Under the pieces are notes generated by a model that did no database searches, was not told the DNA's origin, and was given only the letters and a program-made list of their open reading frames with translations. Source: Puniceicoccales bacterium (GTDB lineage Bacteria; Verrucomicrobiota; Verrucomicrobiia; Opitutales; LL51). Taken from it: a stretch of 5,519 nucleotides of DNA. The translations under genes and the position numbers were made by a program. Location of the stretch: contig JAISMD010000092.1 in assembly GCA_031276935.1 (NCBI GenBank), positions 1 to 5,519 of the forward strand, read 5' to 3'. Below, in pieces: positions 1 through 5,519 of this stretch (its first letter is position 1; every line of letters starts with the position of its first letter).

Positions 1-1060
1 TTTTGGGGGAATTTTTCTCGGAAGATGCCAACTGTTCCATATCCCGATGGTGCCTCTCAAGTCCATAATAGTTTGTGGCACCTAGGAAAATTTGTAAAAA
101 TATTCGTGAGGTTTTAAGAAATTTAATCTTTTCATTGAAGTTTATGTTTTTTTCTACGCTATGCAAAGAGTCTAAATCAACAAGTTTTATGGTAAAAGAA
201 GAATTATTTCTGACAATCATTATATTCCCTACATGCAGATCCCCGTAATGATAGCCAAAGCTGTATATTGTGTACATGATATTTGTAAATTGTAGGGCTA
301 AATCGATGGCGATTTTTGGGTTTCTCGGTAAACCGAATGGAGTATCGAAGGGAGGAAGCTTTTGTTTTGTACACTTTTTTAGAGTGTAACCTCTGACCCG
401 AGGCAAAACGTCGATGATTTCTTTGTCATTTTGATTTTTGGGGAAAGAGGCTTTGGCTATCCCGATGATGGGGACAATATTGGCTAAACCAATAATTTCA
501 TTGTAGGTGGGACAGGCTTGTACCGCTTCCATCGAAAATGGTTTATCTTCCATCTCCGAGGATAATTGTTGTAGTTTCTCTTTAGCCGCATCCATGAAAG
601 TGTAAAAGCACATATGCTTTTTTTGTGCATCGGCTAAAGAAGATGGGCTTGGATTATATCGGGACCGTTTTAGCACAACGTTAGTTTGACTATTTAATAA
701 ACCTGTGGTTACATGGCCCCTCGGATCAAGTTTCGTAGGAGATGTATAAATTTTTCCTTTTTGGGGAATGTTCGGGAACCTTAAAACGTTTTTTACGAAA
801 TATTCTAAGTTTTTGGGAATATTGGAAAAAAAATCGTAGGACCTCACGAAATCTACTTCCCTCGGTAAAGGATGAAGTTTTATTTTTCCTTCTTCTTCTT
901 TTTCTTGGTGTTTTTTAGTCTCTACTTTTTCCGGTCGCTGGAATACAACCGGCTTTGGTTTTATGTATTTCCAAAAAAACTGGTTTGTAGCAGCTCCCCA
1001 TGAGGGTTGTCCCGAAATACAAATACAAAGACCCCATAGAAATAAGTGTTTCACTTTCAT
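1..1060 (-). CDS. Exported protein-kinase-like protein (partial, C-terminus beyond left edge)
   Basis: An open frame of 353 codons runs from ATG (1060-1058) off the left edge without a stop. Residues 1-24 look like a Sec signal peptide: Lys2 and Lys4, a hydrophobic core (HLFLWGLCICISG), then a small-residue stretch (SWGAA). A charged Lys/Glu-rich linker follows at about 45-60. The rest resembles a bilobal kinase: VVLK with candidate ATP-binding Lys131; a possible helix-C Glu188; IVPIIGIA (195-202) as strand 4; a hinge-like VLPRVRGYTL (218-227); catalytic loop YGDLHVGN with Asp274 and Asn279; and VDLD with metal-binding Asp295 in place of DFG. A glycine-rich loop is not obvious. The loop wording recalls aminoglycoside-phosphotransferase-like or bacterial effector kinases rather than HRD kinases. 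No start codon occurs in frame upstream before a TGA, so ATG 1060 is the likely start, although no good Shine-Dalgarno precedes it. It is AT-rich and divergent from the phage genes, so probably a host gene. Substrate and exact family are unknown; a secreted effector role is inference. Confidence 0.72.
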   Translation of the reverse strand, partial: MKVKHLFLWGLCICISGQPSWGAATNQFFWKYIKPKPVVFQRPEKVETKKHQEKEEEGKIKLHPLPREVDFVRSYDFFSNIPKNLEYFVKNVLRFPNIPQKGKIYTSPTKLDPRGHVTTGLLNSQTNVVLKRSRYNPSPSSLADAQKKHMCFYTFMDAAKEKLQQLSSEMEDKPFSMEAVQACPTYNEIIGLANIVPIIGIAKASFPKNQNDKEIIDVLPRVRGYTLKKCTKQKLPPFDTPFGLPRNPKIAIDLALQFTNIMYTIYSFGYHYGDLHVGNIMIVRNNSSFTIKLVDLDSLHSVEKNINFNEKIKFLKTSRIFLQIFLGATNYYGLERHHRDMEQLASSEKNSPK

Positions 1061-1192
1061 GGCCGCAGGATAAGAATTTTTTGTAAATTTACAATCCTTT
1101 CCTGAAAATAAAAATATCCGAAATTTCCTAAACAGTACTTTAATCATTGCTTTACAATATTCCAAACCCATTCGTTCCGCTTTCGTTTTTTC
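1061..1192. other. Divergent intergenic gap at the host/prophage boundary
   Basis: This AT-rich gap separates the minus-strand kinase gene from the plus-strand phage operon and should hold the kinase promoter and any operon promoter. The plus-strand frame of the 1193 gene stays open back to 1112 but has no start codon there, and its conceptual product (many Phe, Arg and His residues) does not look like a protein. A TACAAT hexamer at 1153-1158 resembles a -10 box, but I find no convincing -35 partner. I see no transposon end, target duplication or tRNA. The boundary of the phage DNA probably lies in or near this stretch. Confidence 0.5.
1081..1094. promoter_or_regulatory. Perfect 14-bp palindrome, possible operator of the kinase gene
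   Basis: TTGTAAATTTACAA is its own exact reverse complement and lies 20 bp upstream of the kinase start codon, where a repressor site would overlap the promoter. The right part, TTTACAAT (1088-1095), recurs at 1151-1158. The core is AT-only, so chance in AT-rich DNA is a real alternative. No regulator is known from this window. Confidence 0.3.
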
Positions 1193-1540
1193 GTGCTATT
1201 ATCGTGTCCATTGATCGCCGAGGAATGTAGTTCATACCCGTCTGCTTCTAAGACGATCGGAAAATGGATGGAAAAAAATATACAGTCTGTGGACCATTTT
1301 ACAGCCATAGTGCCCGTGCTGAGTATCGCTCTTTTGGCCCTGGGAGAAAAAATTATTCGGGATGTCCATGGCGAGGATACTTCCATCGCCGATGTCAATG
1401 TATTGGCGGGCACGTTGCAAAAATTGGTTAGCTGTTACAGCGAACTGCAACCCTTTATCCCGGTTCCTGTGCCCAATTCCCATGGAGCATTGTCCTCCGA
1501 AGTGGTCGATTCCATCCAGTCACAACTCAATCTCCTCTAA
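1193..1540 (+). CDS. Probable phage small terminase subunit, short or N-terminally truncated
   Basis: A 115-residue product begins at GTG 1193; an ATG at 1268 would give 91 residues. Neither has a good Shine-Dalgarno, so the start is uncertain. The gene ends 2 nt before the large terminase, where Mu-like phages carry the small terminase (Mu gp27-like, DUF3486). The region ADVNVLAGTLQKL (about 67-79) resembles the helical segment near the end of such proteins, and GALSSEVVDSIQSQLNLL (98-115) resembles their usual C-terminal helix. Family members usually run to roughly 150-190 residues with an N-terminal helix-turn-helix that recognises DNA for packaging; none is seen here or in other frames upstream. 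The gene may therefore be a 5'-deleted remnant. A hydrophobic run (AIVPVLSIALLALG, about 39-52) leaves open a small membrane protein. The call rests mainly on position and weak C-terminal resemblance. Confidence 0.48.
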   Translation: MLLSCPLIAEECSSYPSASKTIGKWMEKNIQSVDHFTAIVPVLSIALLALGEKIIRDVHGEDTSIADVNVLAGTLQKLVSCYSELQPFIPVPVPNSHGALSSEVVDSIQSQLNLL

Positions 1541-1542
1541 CC

Positions 1543-2943
1543 ATGGAAACCTTTGAAGAGAAATTTTTTTTACCCTACCAGAAGCGTTGGATCAACGATG
1601 CTTCCCGGTTGAAAATTATCGAAAAATCTCGGCAAATTGGTATATCCATGGCCGCTGCTTACCGCCTGGTTCGGGAACATTCCTGTGCCGACTGCCGCTT
1701 TGATGGCTGGGTAAGTTCCCGGGACGAGATCCAGGGGAAGTTATTTTTAGAGGATTGCAAAAAATTTAGCCAGATTTTACACGTTGCCGCGCAGGATCTC
1801 GGTGGAAGCATTATCCATTCGGATAAAAAATTGGGATCTGTTTCACTCCAGTTCAGTAACAATCGCCATATCCATTCCCTATCTTCCAGTCCCGATGCCC
1901 ATGCCGGTAAGCGCGGCACACGTGTTCTCGACGAATTTGCCTTGCATTCTAATCCTAAAATACTCTACGCCATTGCCTATCCCGGTATCACCTGGGGAGG
2001 ACAGTTGGAAATTATCTCCACCCATCGGGGTTCCAATAATTTTTTCTACAAATTAATCCAAGACATTAGGGAAAACGGAAATCCTAAAAATTTTTCTCAC
2101 CATAGGGTCACGCTACAGGATGCTTTGGACCAGGGTTTACTCGCTAAATTACAGAGAAAAGTTTCTCCGGAAGATCCCCTCCAAGCCATGGATGACGGTG
2201 ATTATTTCGATTTCATTCGACGTTCCTGTCCGGACCAGGAATCCTTTTTGCAGGAATACATGTGTGAGCCCTGCGACGAAGAGTCCATATTCCTTCCCCT
2301 GGCCTTGGTTGATGAGGCGGAAATGGGCTATGATCCACAGAAAATTGGACAAATGGATGATCTTTTTTTAGGTGTCGACATTGGTCGAGTCGCCGATCTA
2401 ACCGTATTTTGGTTATTGGCGTCCGTTGGGGATGGGTGGATCACTAAGGAGGTCATTTCCCTGAAAAATAAAACGTTTGCCGAACAGGAAGAGATTTTCA
2501 ATGGACTCCTTTCACTGCCCCAACTCCGCCGTGTTTGTGTCGATCAAACGGGAATAGGTCGCCAATTTGCGGAACGGGCTATGGAACGTTTTGGAAAGTA
2601 CCGGGTCGAAGGGATTACGTTTACACCCGGGATTAAGGAACAACTTGCCTATGATCTCCGTACCGTTTTCGAGAAGGGATCCATAAAAATTCCCAGCGAT
2701 GATTTTATCCGTGCGGATCTCCGTGCCGTGAAAAAAGAAATGACCTTCGCCGGAAATGTACGTTTTTCTGCGGAACGTACGGGAAATGGTCACGGGGATC
2801 GTTTCTGGGCATTGGCGTTGGCGATCCATGGGGCGCAAAAATTTAAATCACAACGGGAATCCTATTTTGTCAGTGTACCGAGAAACTCACTGGCGTTGGG
2901 TAGGAATAAATTTAGATATGAAAACTGTTTCACAAATTTCTGA
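1543..2943 (+). CDS. Phage terminase large subunit (Mu gp28-like DNA packaging motor and nuclease)
   Basis: This 466-residue protein would power ATP-driven packaging of phage DNA into the procapsid at the portal and cut the DNA. The ATPase domain has the variant Walker A KSRQIGIS (28-35) typical of TerL, Walker B VLDE (128-131) with catalytic Glu131, and a coupling motif STH (159-161). The C-terminal RNase H-like nuclease has three likely metal-binding acids: Asp279 in LGVDIG, Asp334 in VCVDQTGIG and Asp419 in HGDRFWALA. All key residues are present, so the gene looks functional. ATG 1543 is the right start: the next in-frame Met (36) lies after Walker A. No Shine-Dalgarno precedes it, and the upstream stop is only 2 nt away, which suggests translation by reinitiation. 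The last 26 nt overlap the portal gene. KSRQIG and the DUF935 portal next door place it in the Mu-like group. Confidence 0.95.
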   Translation: METFEEKFFLPYQKRWINDASRLKIIEKSRQIGISMAAAYRLVREHSCADCRFDGWVSSRDEIQGKLFLEDCKKFSQILHVAAQDLGGSIIHSDKKLGSVSLQFSNNRHIHSLSSSPDAHAGKRGTRVLDEFALHSNPKILYAIAYPGITWGGQLEIISTHRGSNNFFYKLIQDIRENGNPKNFSHHRVTLQDALDQGLLAKLQRKVSPEDPLQAMDDGDYFDFIRRSCPDQESFLQEYMCEPCDEESIFLPLALVDEAEMGYDPQKIGQMDDLFLGVDIGRVADLTVFWLLASVGDGWITKEVISLKNKTFAEQEEIFNGLLSLPQLRRVCVDQTGIGRQFAERAMERFGKYRVEGITFTPGIKEQLAYDLRTVFEKGSIKIPSDDFIRADLRAVKKEMTFAGNVRFSAERTGNGHGDRFWALALAIHGAQKFKSQRESYFVSVPRNSLALGRNKFRYENCFTNF

Positions 2944-4150
2944 GGCTCGGATGCGCACTTCGATGCGCGTTCGATTTAATCCGATCAAGTCGCTGACTCC
3001 GGATTCTCTCTCCCGCATATTGGATGAGTTCGCCAATGGATATCTGCGTTCAGCGGCACTCCTATGGGAATCCATAGAACATCGGGATGACCTTATTCAA
3101 AGTGTGGCGTCGAAGCGGAAAAAATCCGTGGCCCGTTTGGATTGGGAAATCCTTACAACGGATCAATCGGAGGAGGCTATCCTCCAAAAGGAAGCCCTGG
3201 AGTATTTTTACGATAATCTCCATACAACCAATGCCTACGATTGTAACGAAAACGGTAACTTCGGCCTCCTCGTTAAACAAATGATGGATGCGGTCGGGAA
3301 AAAATATGCCGTCCATGAAATTGTTTTTAAAACGGAAAATACCGTCGGAGAATTAAATGGAAACATCGATCCCTCACGGTTACCGCGACTAACGGCGTCG
3401 TTTCGCTTTGTGCCTCTATGGTTTTTTGAGAATACGACGGGGAATTTGCGCTTTTTAAAAAGCGATTACGGTACAACGAGTACCCCTTTGCAAAAAGGTT
3501 CCTGGCTCATTACCGTGGGCGATGGATTAATGGAAGCCTGTTCCATTGCCTACCTCTTTAAACATTTACCGCTCCGCGATTGGCTTGTTTACTGCGAACG
3601 TAATGGTATGCCCGGAGTCAAGGGAGTGACGGATGCCATTCCCGGTTCCGTGCAATGGGAAGCCGCCCGCGATGCCGTGGAGGATTTTGGTGCGGAATTC
3701 AGTGCTTTAATGTCCCAGGGGACCAATATCGAAGCCATCGACCTCTCACTAAAAGGTAATCTTCCCTATGCGGGGTTGGTCGACCGCATGGATCGTGCGA
3801 TTTCGGTACTGTGGCGTGGTTCCGATTTGTCCACACTTTCCCGCTCTTCCGGTACGGGAGCTTCCCTCCAGGGCGATGAAACAACGATCCTGTTGGAGGA
3901 CGATGCCAATATGATTTCGGAAACACTCAATGAGCAAGTGGATCGCTGCGTCATTCGCTATCTCTTTGGTAACGTGACTCCCAAAGCCTATATTCGCTTG
4001 ATTACGGCAAGGTCAGCCAACGGAAAGGATGAAATTTCTATCTACCGTACCCTCTACGAAATGGGAATTCCTCTAGCGATCGAAGATATCCGGGAAAAGT
4101 TTGGATTACCAACACCGGGTTCCGAAGAAAATGTTTTAGTAAAGGCATAA
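2918..4150 (+). CDS. Phage portal protein, DUF935 family (Mu gp29-like)
   Basis: The portal forms the ring at one vertex of the head through which DNA enters and leaves and on which the terminase docks. The 410-residue product shows DUF935 hallmarks: WESIEHRDDLIQSVASKR leading into VARLDWEI (about 50-78), RDWLVYCERNGMPGVKG (220-236), the GASLQGDET stretch (314-322), and a C-terminal GIPLAIEDIREKFGLPTPG (383-401). I chose ATG 2918 because the frame upstream of it (from 2756) reads through terminase nuclease sequence and gives Arg/Trp-rich nonsense, whereas the family-like sequence begins after it. A weak AGGA (2902-2905) lies 12 nt upstream; the 26-nt overlap with the terminase suggests coupling. 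The protein is about 100 residues shorter than Mu gp29 (512 residues), apparently at the C-terminal end. The next gene starts 1 nt after its stop. Confidence 0.93.
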   Translation: MKTVSQISEARMRTSMRVRFNPIKSLTPDSLSRILDEFANGYLRSAALLWESIEHRDDLIQSVASKRKKSVARLDWEILTTDQSEEAILQKEALEYFYDNLHTTNAYDCNENGNFGLLVKQMMDAVGKKYAVHEIVFKTENTVGELNGNIDPSRLPRLTASFRFVPLWFFENTTGNLRFLKSDYGTTSTPLQKGSWLITVGDGLMEACSIAYLFKHLPLRDWLVYCERNGMPGVKGVTDAIPGSVQWEAARDAVEDFGAEFSALMSQGTNIEAIDLSLKGNLPYAGLVDRMDRAISVLWRGSDLSTLSRSSGTGASLQGDETTILLEDDANMISETLNEQVDRCVIRYLFGNVTPKAYIRLITARSANGKDEISIYRTLYEMGIPLAIEDIREKFGLPTPGSEENVLVKA

Positions 4151-4151
4151 T

Positions 4152-5267
4152 ATGGAAAGTAATCAGTGGTTAAAGTTAGTAGAATACGGTGACCATCCCC
4201 ACGGGGAAGGTATTCAGCGAGTCACCCAAGAAGCCGCAATGGAAATGCAACGGAAATTCCGTTCCCTGCGGGCACGATTGGCCCGTAAATTCGGTGGAGT
4301 CCCCATATATATTGGGCATCCGGATGATGAAAATTTCGCCCATCTTCCGGGACATGACGATACCCGTTCCTACGCATGGGTCCAGGATATTGAAGCACGG
4401 GACGACGGTATTTGGATCCTTCCCAAATGGTCCGAAGCCGGGGAAATCATGATCCGAAATTCGTTTTTCCGATTTCTATCTCCCCGTTGGGAAATGAAAT
4501 ACGAAGATGGTGTACTCGTTCCGATTCGTCTCATTTCCGTCGGATTAACCAATCATCCCAATATTCCCGGGGATGCCATCGCTAATCAACGGGATTCCGA
4601 TGGGGAAGAAATCATCGAAACCCATAGTCTGCAGCCCAAAGAAAATATTAAAACGGAGGATGTTGAGGGCGAAAAAATATTACCGGAAAGTCCAGAAAAT
4701 CCGAAAGATTCTCCGGAGAATCATACCCAGCTTTTCCGGCAAATCAGGGGTCTATTGATGGAATTATTTTCGATTAATTTGGAACAGCCTTTCGGAGAAA
4801 TCAAAGCCGCTTTGACGGTCATTTCGGAACAGGCTCGTCTGTGGCGCGAAGAGGGTGAGGCCCTGAAAAATGGTAATAAGGAACTCCTGTCCGAGTCGGA
4901 ACGCTTTTATAAAATCGCCTGCGAAAAGGAAGAGCAAATGAAGATGCTGAGCGAACAGTTGGAAAAGGAAAAAGTTTTATCCGGAGAACATTTTATTAAT
5001 TTTGCGATCGATAGGGGCTTGATTTTGCCAAACGAGTCGGCGCAGTGGAAGGAAAAATACATCGCCGATCCCCGTGGTACCTCCAACGAATTGCTTAGCC
5101 ATAGCTGTCCGCTCAATACGACTTCGAAAACGGAACACCTTCGATCGATCAATTACGTTGGTAGGGATAGGATTTTGGCCCTTGTGAGCGATCGCATGGA
5201 GAGGTACGGGGAAAATTATAATGATGCCTGGAACGCAATTAAAAAATCACATCCGGCACTATTTTAA
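4152..5267 (+). CDS. Phage head maturation protease/scaffold (Mu gpI-like)
   Basis: The 371-residue protein matches the Mu gpI family in length (Mu I is about 361) and layout. In Mu the N-terminal half is the procapsid protease and the C-terminal half a scaffold. Here residues 1-145 hold the family signature: GVPIYIGHPDD (49-59), RSYAWVQDIEARDDGIWI (72-89), FFRFLSPRW (105-113) and LISVGLTNHPN (127-137). A Pro/Glu/Ser-rich linker with two SPEN copies (180-183, 187-190) follows, then a helical, Glu-rich stretch (about 220-277) likely to form a coiled coil, then a C-terminal block with FAIDRGLILPNESAQW (284-299), as usual in the family. AAAGG (4141-4145), 6 nt before ATG 4152, is a good ribosome binding site. 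The gene directly follows the portal; the Mu F and G genes expected between them are absent. Catalytic residues cannot be assigned with certainty from sequence alone. Confidence 0.88.
   Translation: MESNQWLKLVEYGDHPHGEGIQRVTQEAAMEMQRKFRSLRARLARKFGGVPIYIGHPDDENFAHLPGHDDTRSYAWVQDIEARDDGIWILPKWSEAGEIMIRNSFFRFLSPRWEMKYEDGVLVPIRLISVGLTNHPNIPGDAIANQRDSDGEEIIETHSLQPKENIKTEDVEGEKILPESPENPKDSPENHTQLFRQIRGLLMELFSINLEQPFGEIKAALTVISEQARLWREEGEALKNGNKELLSESERFYKIACEKEEQMKMLSEQLEKEKVLSGEHFINFAIDRGLILPNESAQWKEKYIADPRGTSNELLSHSCPLNTTSKTEHLRSINYVGRDRILALVSDRMERYGENYNDAWNAIKKSHPALF
4746..5267 (+). other. Possible internal in-frame start giving a separate scaffold protein (Mu Z-like)
   Basis: Within the protease gene, AGGGG (4746-4750) stands 7 nt before an in-frame ATG (4758-4760, Met203). 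Translation from it would give a 169-residue product with the coiled-coil scaffold half and no protease domain. In phage Mu the scaffold Z is made in the same way, from an internal start in gene I. The site falls just after the Pro/Glu-rich linker, exactly between the two domains. The spacing and motif are seen; use of the start is inferred. Confidence 0.42.
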
Positions 5268-5272
5268 AGGAG
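5267..5272 (+). promoter_or_regulatory. Shine-Dalgarno AAGGAG for the capsid decoration gene
   Basis: AAGGAG overlaps the last base of the protease stop codon and is the strongest ribosome binding site in the window. It lies 13 nt before ATG 5286, a rather long spacing with a T-rich spacer. A strong site fits a gene for an abundant head protein. Confidence 0.6.
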
Positions 5273-5285
5273 AAATTTTTTTACT

Positions 5286-5519
5286 ATGGAAACAAAAATA
5301 CTAGCTAATACGGCTACGGGTACACACGAGGATTGTATCACAAAGTGTGCCAAAACTGCCGTTGGAAAAAATCGACTTGTCGTCCTGGATGCAACCGATC
5401 CGGAAAGCGTTAACCTGGGCGATTCGAATAATATACCATTTGGAGTTACCTCCGACGAGGCTGCCGTAGGGGAAATCGTTAACATCGATCTTCTCGGTTG
5501 TTCCAATACGATTAATATT
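5286..5519 (+). CDS. Probable capsid decoration/cement protein, DUF2190-like (partial, right edge)
   Basis: Seventy-eight codons run from ATG 5286 to the edge with no stop. After a short Ala/Thr-rich start comes NRLVVLDATDPESVNLGD (29-46), then NNIPFGVTSDEAAVGEIVNI (48-67), then a beta-rich LLGCSNTINI. This pattern (a value that is set, a turn reading 'PFGV..D.A..G', then a strand entering 'GEIV.I.L.G') is typical of small beta-rich head proteins of the DUF2190/decoration type that bind and stabilise the capsid. In Mu-like head operons such a gene commonly sits between the protease and the major capsid protein, which agrees with its position here. The start is supported by AAGGAG upstream and by the frame being in step with the motifs. 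Only the N-terminal part is visible, so the family assignment is moderate. Confidence 0.62.
   Translation, partial: METKILANTATGTHEDCITKCAKTAVGKNRLVVLDATDPESVNLGDSNNIPFGVTSDEAAVGEIVNIDLLGCSNTINI

Noticed and set aside
1112..1192. N-terminal extension of the first phage gene
   Set aside because: The frame is open but has no ATG, GTG or TTG, and the conceptual sequence is rich in Phe and Arg with no helix-turn-helix.
1144..1483. Two minus-strand open frames (83 and 89 codons) over the small terminase region
   Set aside because: They overlap each other and the plus-strand gene, whose product has family-like features; theirs do not. The plus-strand call itself is only moderate, so this is the least certain rejection.
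1..1540. Kinase next to phage genes as an anti-phage defence system
   Set aside because: The protein carries an export signal, so it would not meet intracellular phage targets, and no partner gene is seen on its strand. Its adjacency is better explained by a prophage boundary.
2512..2838. Minus-strand open frame of 108 codons
   Set aside because: It lies wholly within the conserved nuclease half of the terminase and its product has no recognisable features.
2756..2917. Upstream extension of the portal frame (54 extra codons)
   Set aside because: It overlaps the terminase nuclease domain including Asp419, gives Trp/Arg-rich sequence unlike any portal, and the DUF935-like sequence begins only after ATG 2918.
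1193..5519. Complete, active Mu-like prophage
   Set aside because: Only head genes are visible; there is no transposase, repressor or phage end in the window, and the first gene appears shortened.

Overview
The window has two unlike parts that meet at a divergent gap around positions 1061-1192. On the minus strand, running off the left edge, is an AT-rich gene for a protein-kinase-like enzyme with an apparent N-terminal export signal. On the plus strand, from about 1193 to the right edge, is a tightly packed head-gene operon of a Mu-like tailed phage: a probable small-terminase remnant, large terminase, DUF935 portal, gpI-type protease/scaffold, and the start of a probable capsid decoration protein. 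The right edge cuts the operon, so the major capsid protein and tail genes probably lie beyond it.

The phage genes are spaced 2 nt, -26 nt (overlap), 1 nt and 18 nt apart, so they are almost certainly cotranscribed and partly translationally coupled. Together they would package DNA: terminase motor on a portal ring, and a procapsid built and matured by the protease/scaffold and stabilised by the decoration protein. Relative to phage Mu there is no minor head gene (Mu gp30/F) and no gene G between portal and protease. The first gene seems to lack the N-terminal DNA-binding part of a small terminase. No transposase, repressor or transposon end is seen on the left, so this may be a degraded or domesticated prophage whose left part has been lost.

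The organism cannot be named from the sequence. The Mu-like head module and the Sec-type signal peptide suggest a Gram-negative bacterium. Hand counts of single 60-base blocks give 19/60 and 22/60 GC in the kinase gene (61-120, 841-900) against 25/60, 34/60 and 25/60 in the phage genes (1921-1980, 3601-3660, 4081-4140), which suggests different origins. An exported kinase in an AT-rich genome would suit a host-associated bacterium, but that is a guess.

The items most worth following are the exported kinase-like protein, the prophage boundary with its shortened first gene, and a possible Mu I/Z-style internal start inside the protease gene. I see no tRNA, rRNA, CRISPR array, insertion sequence or clear terminator.
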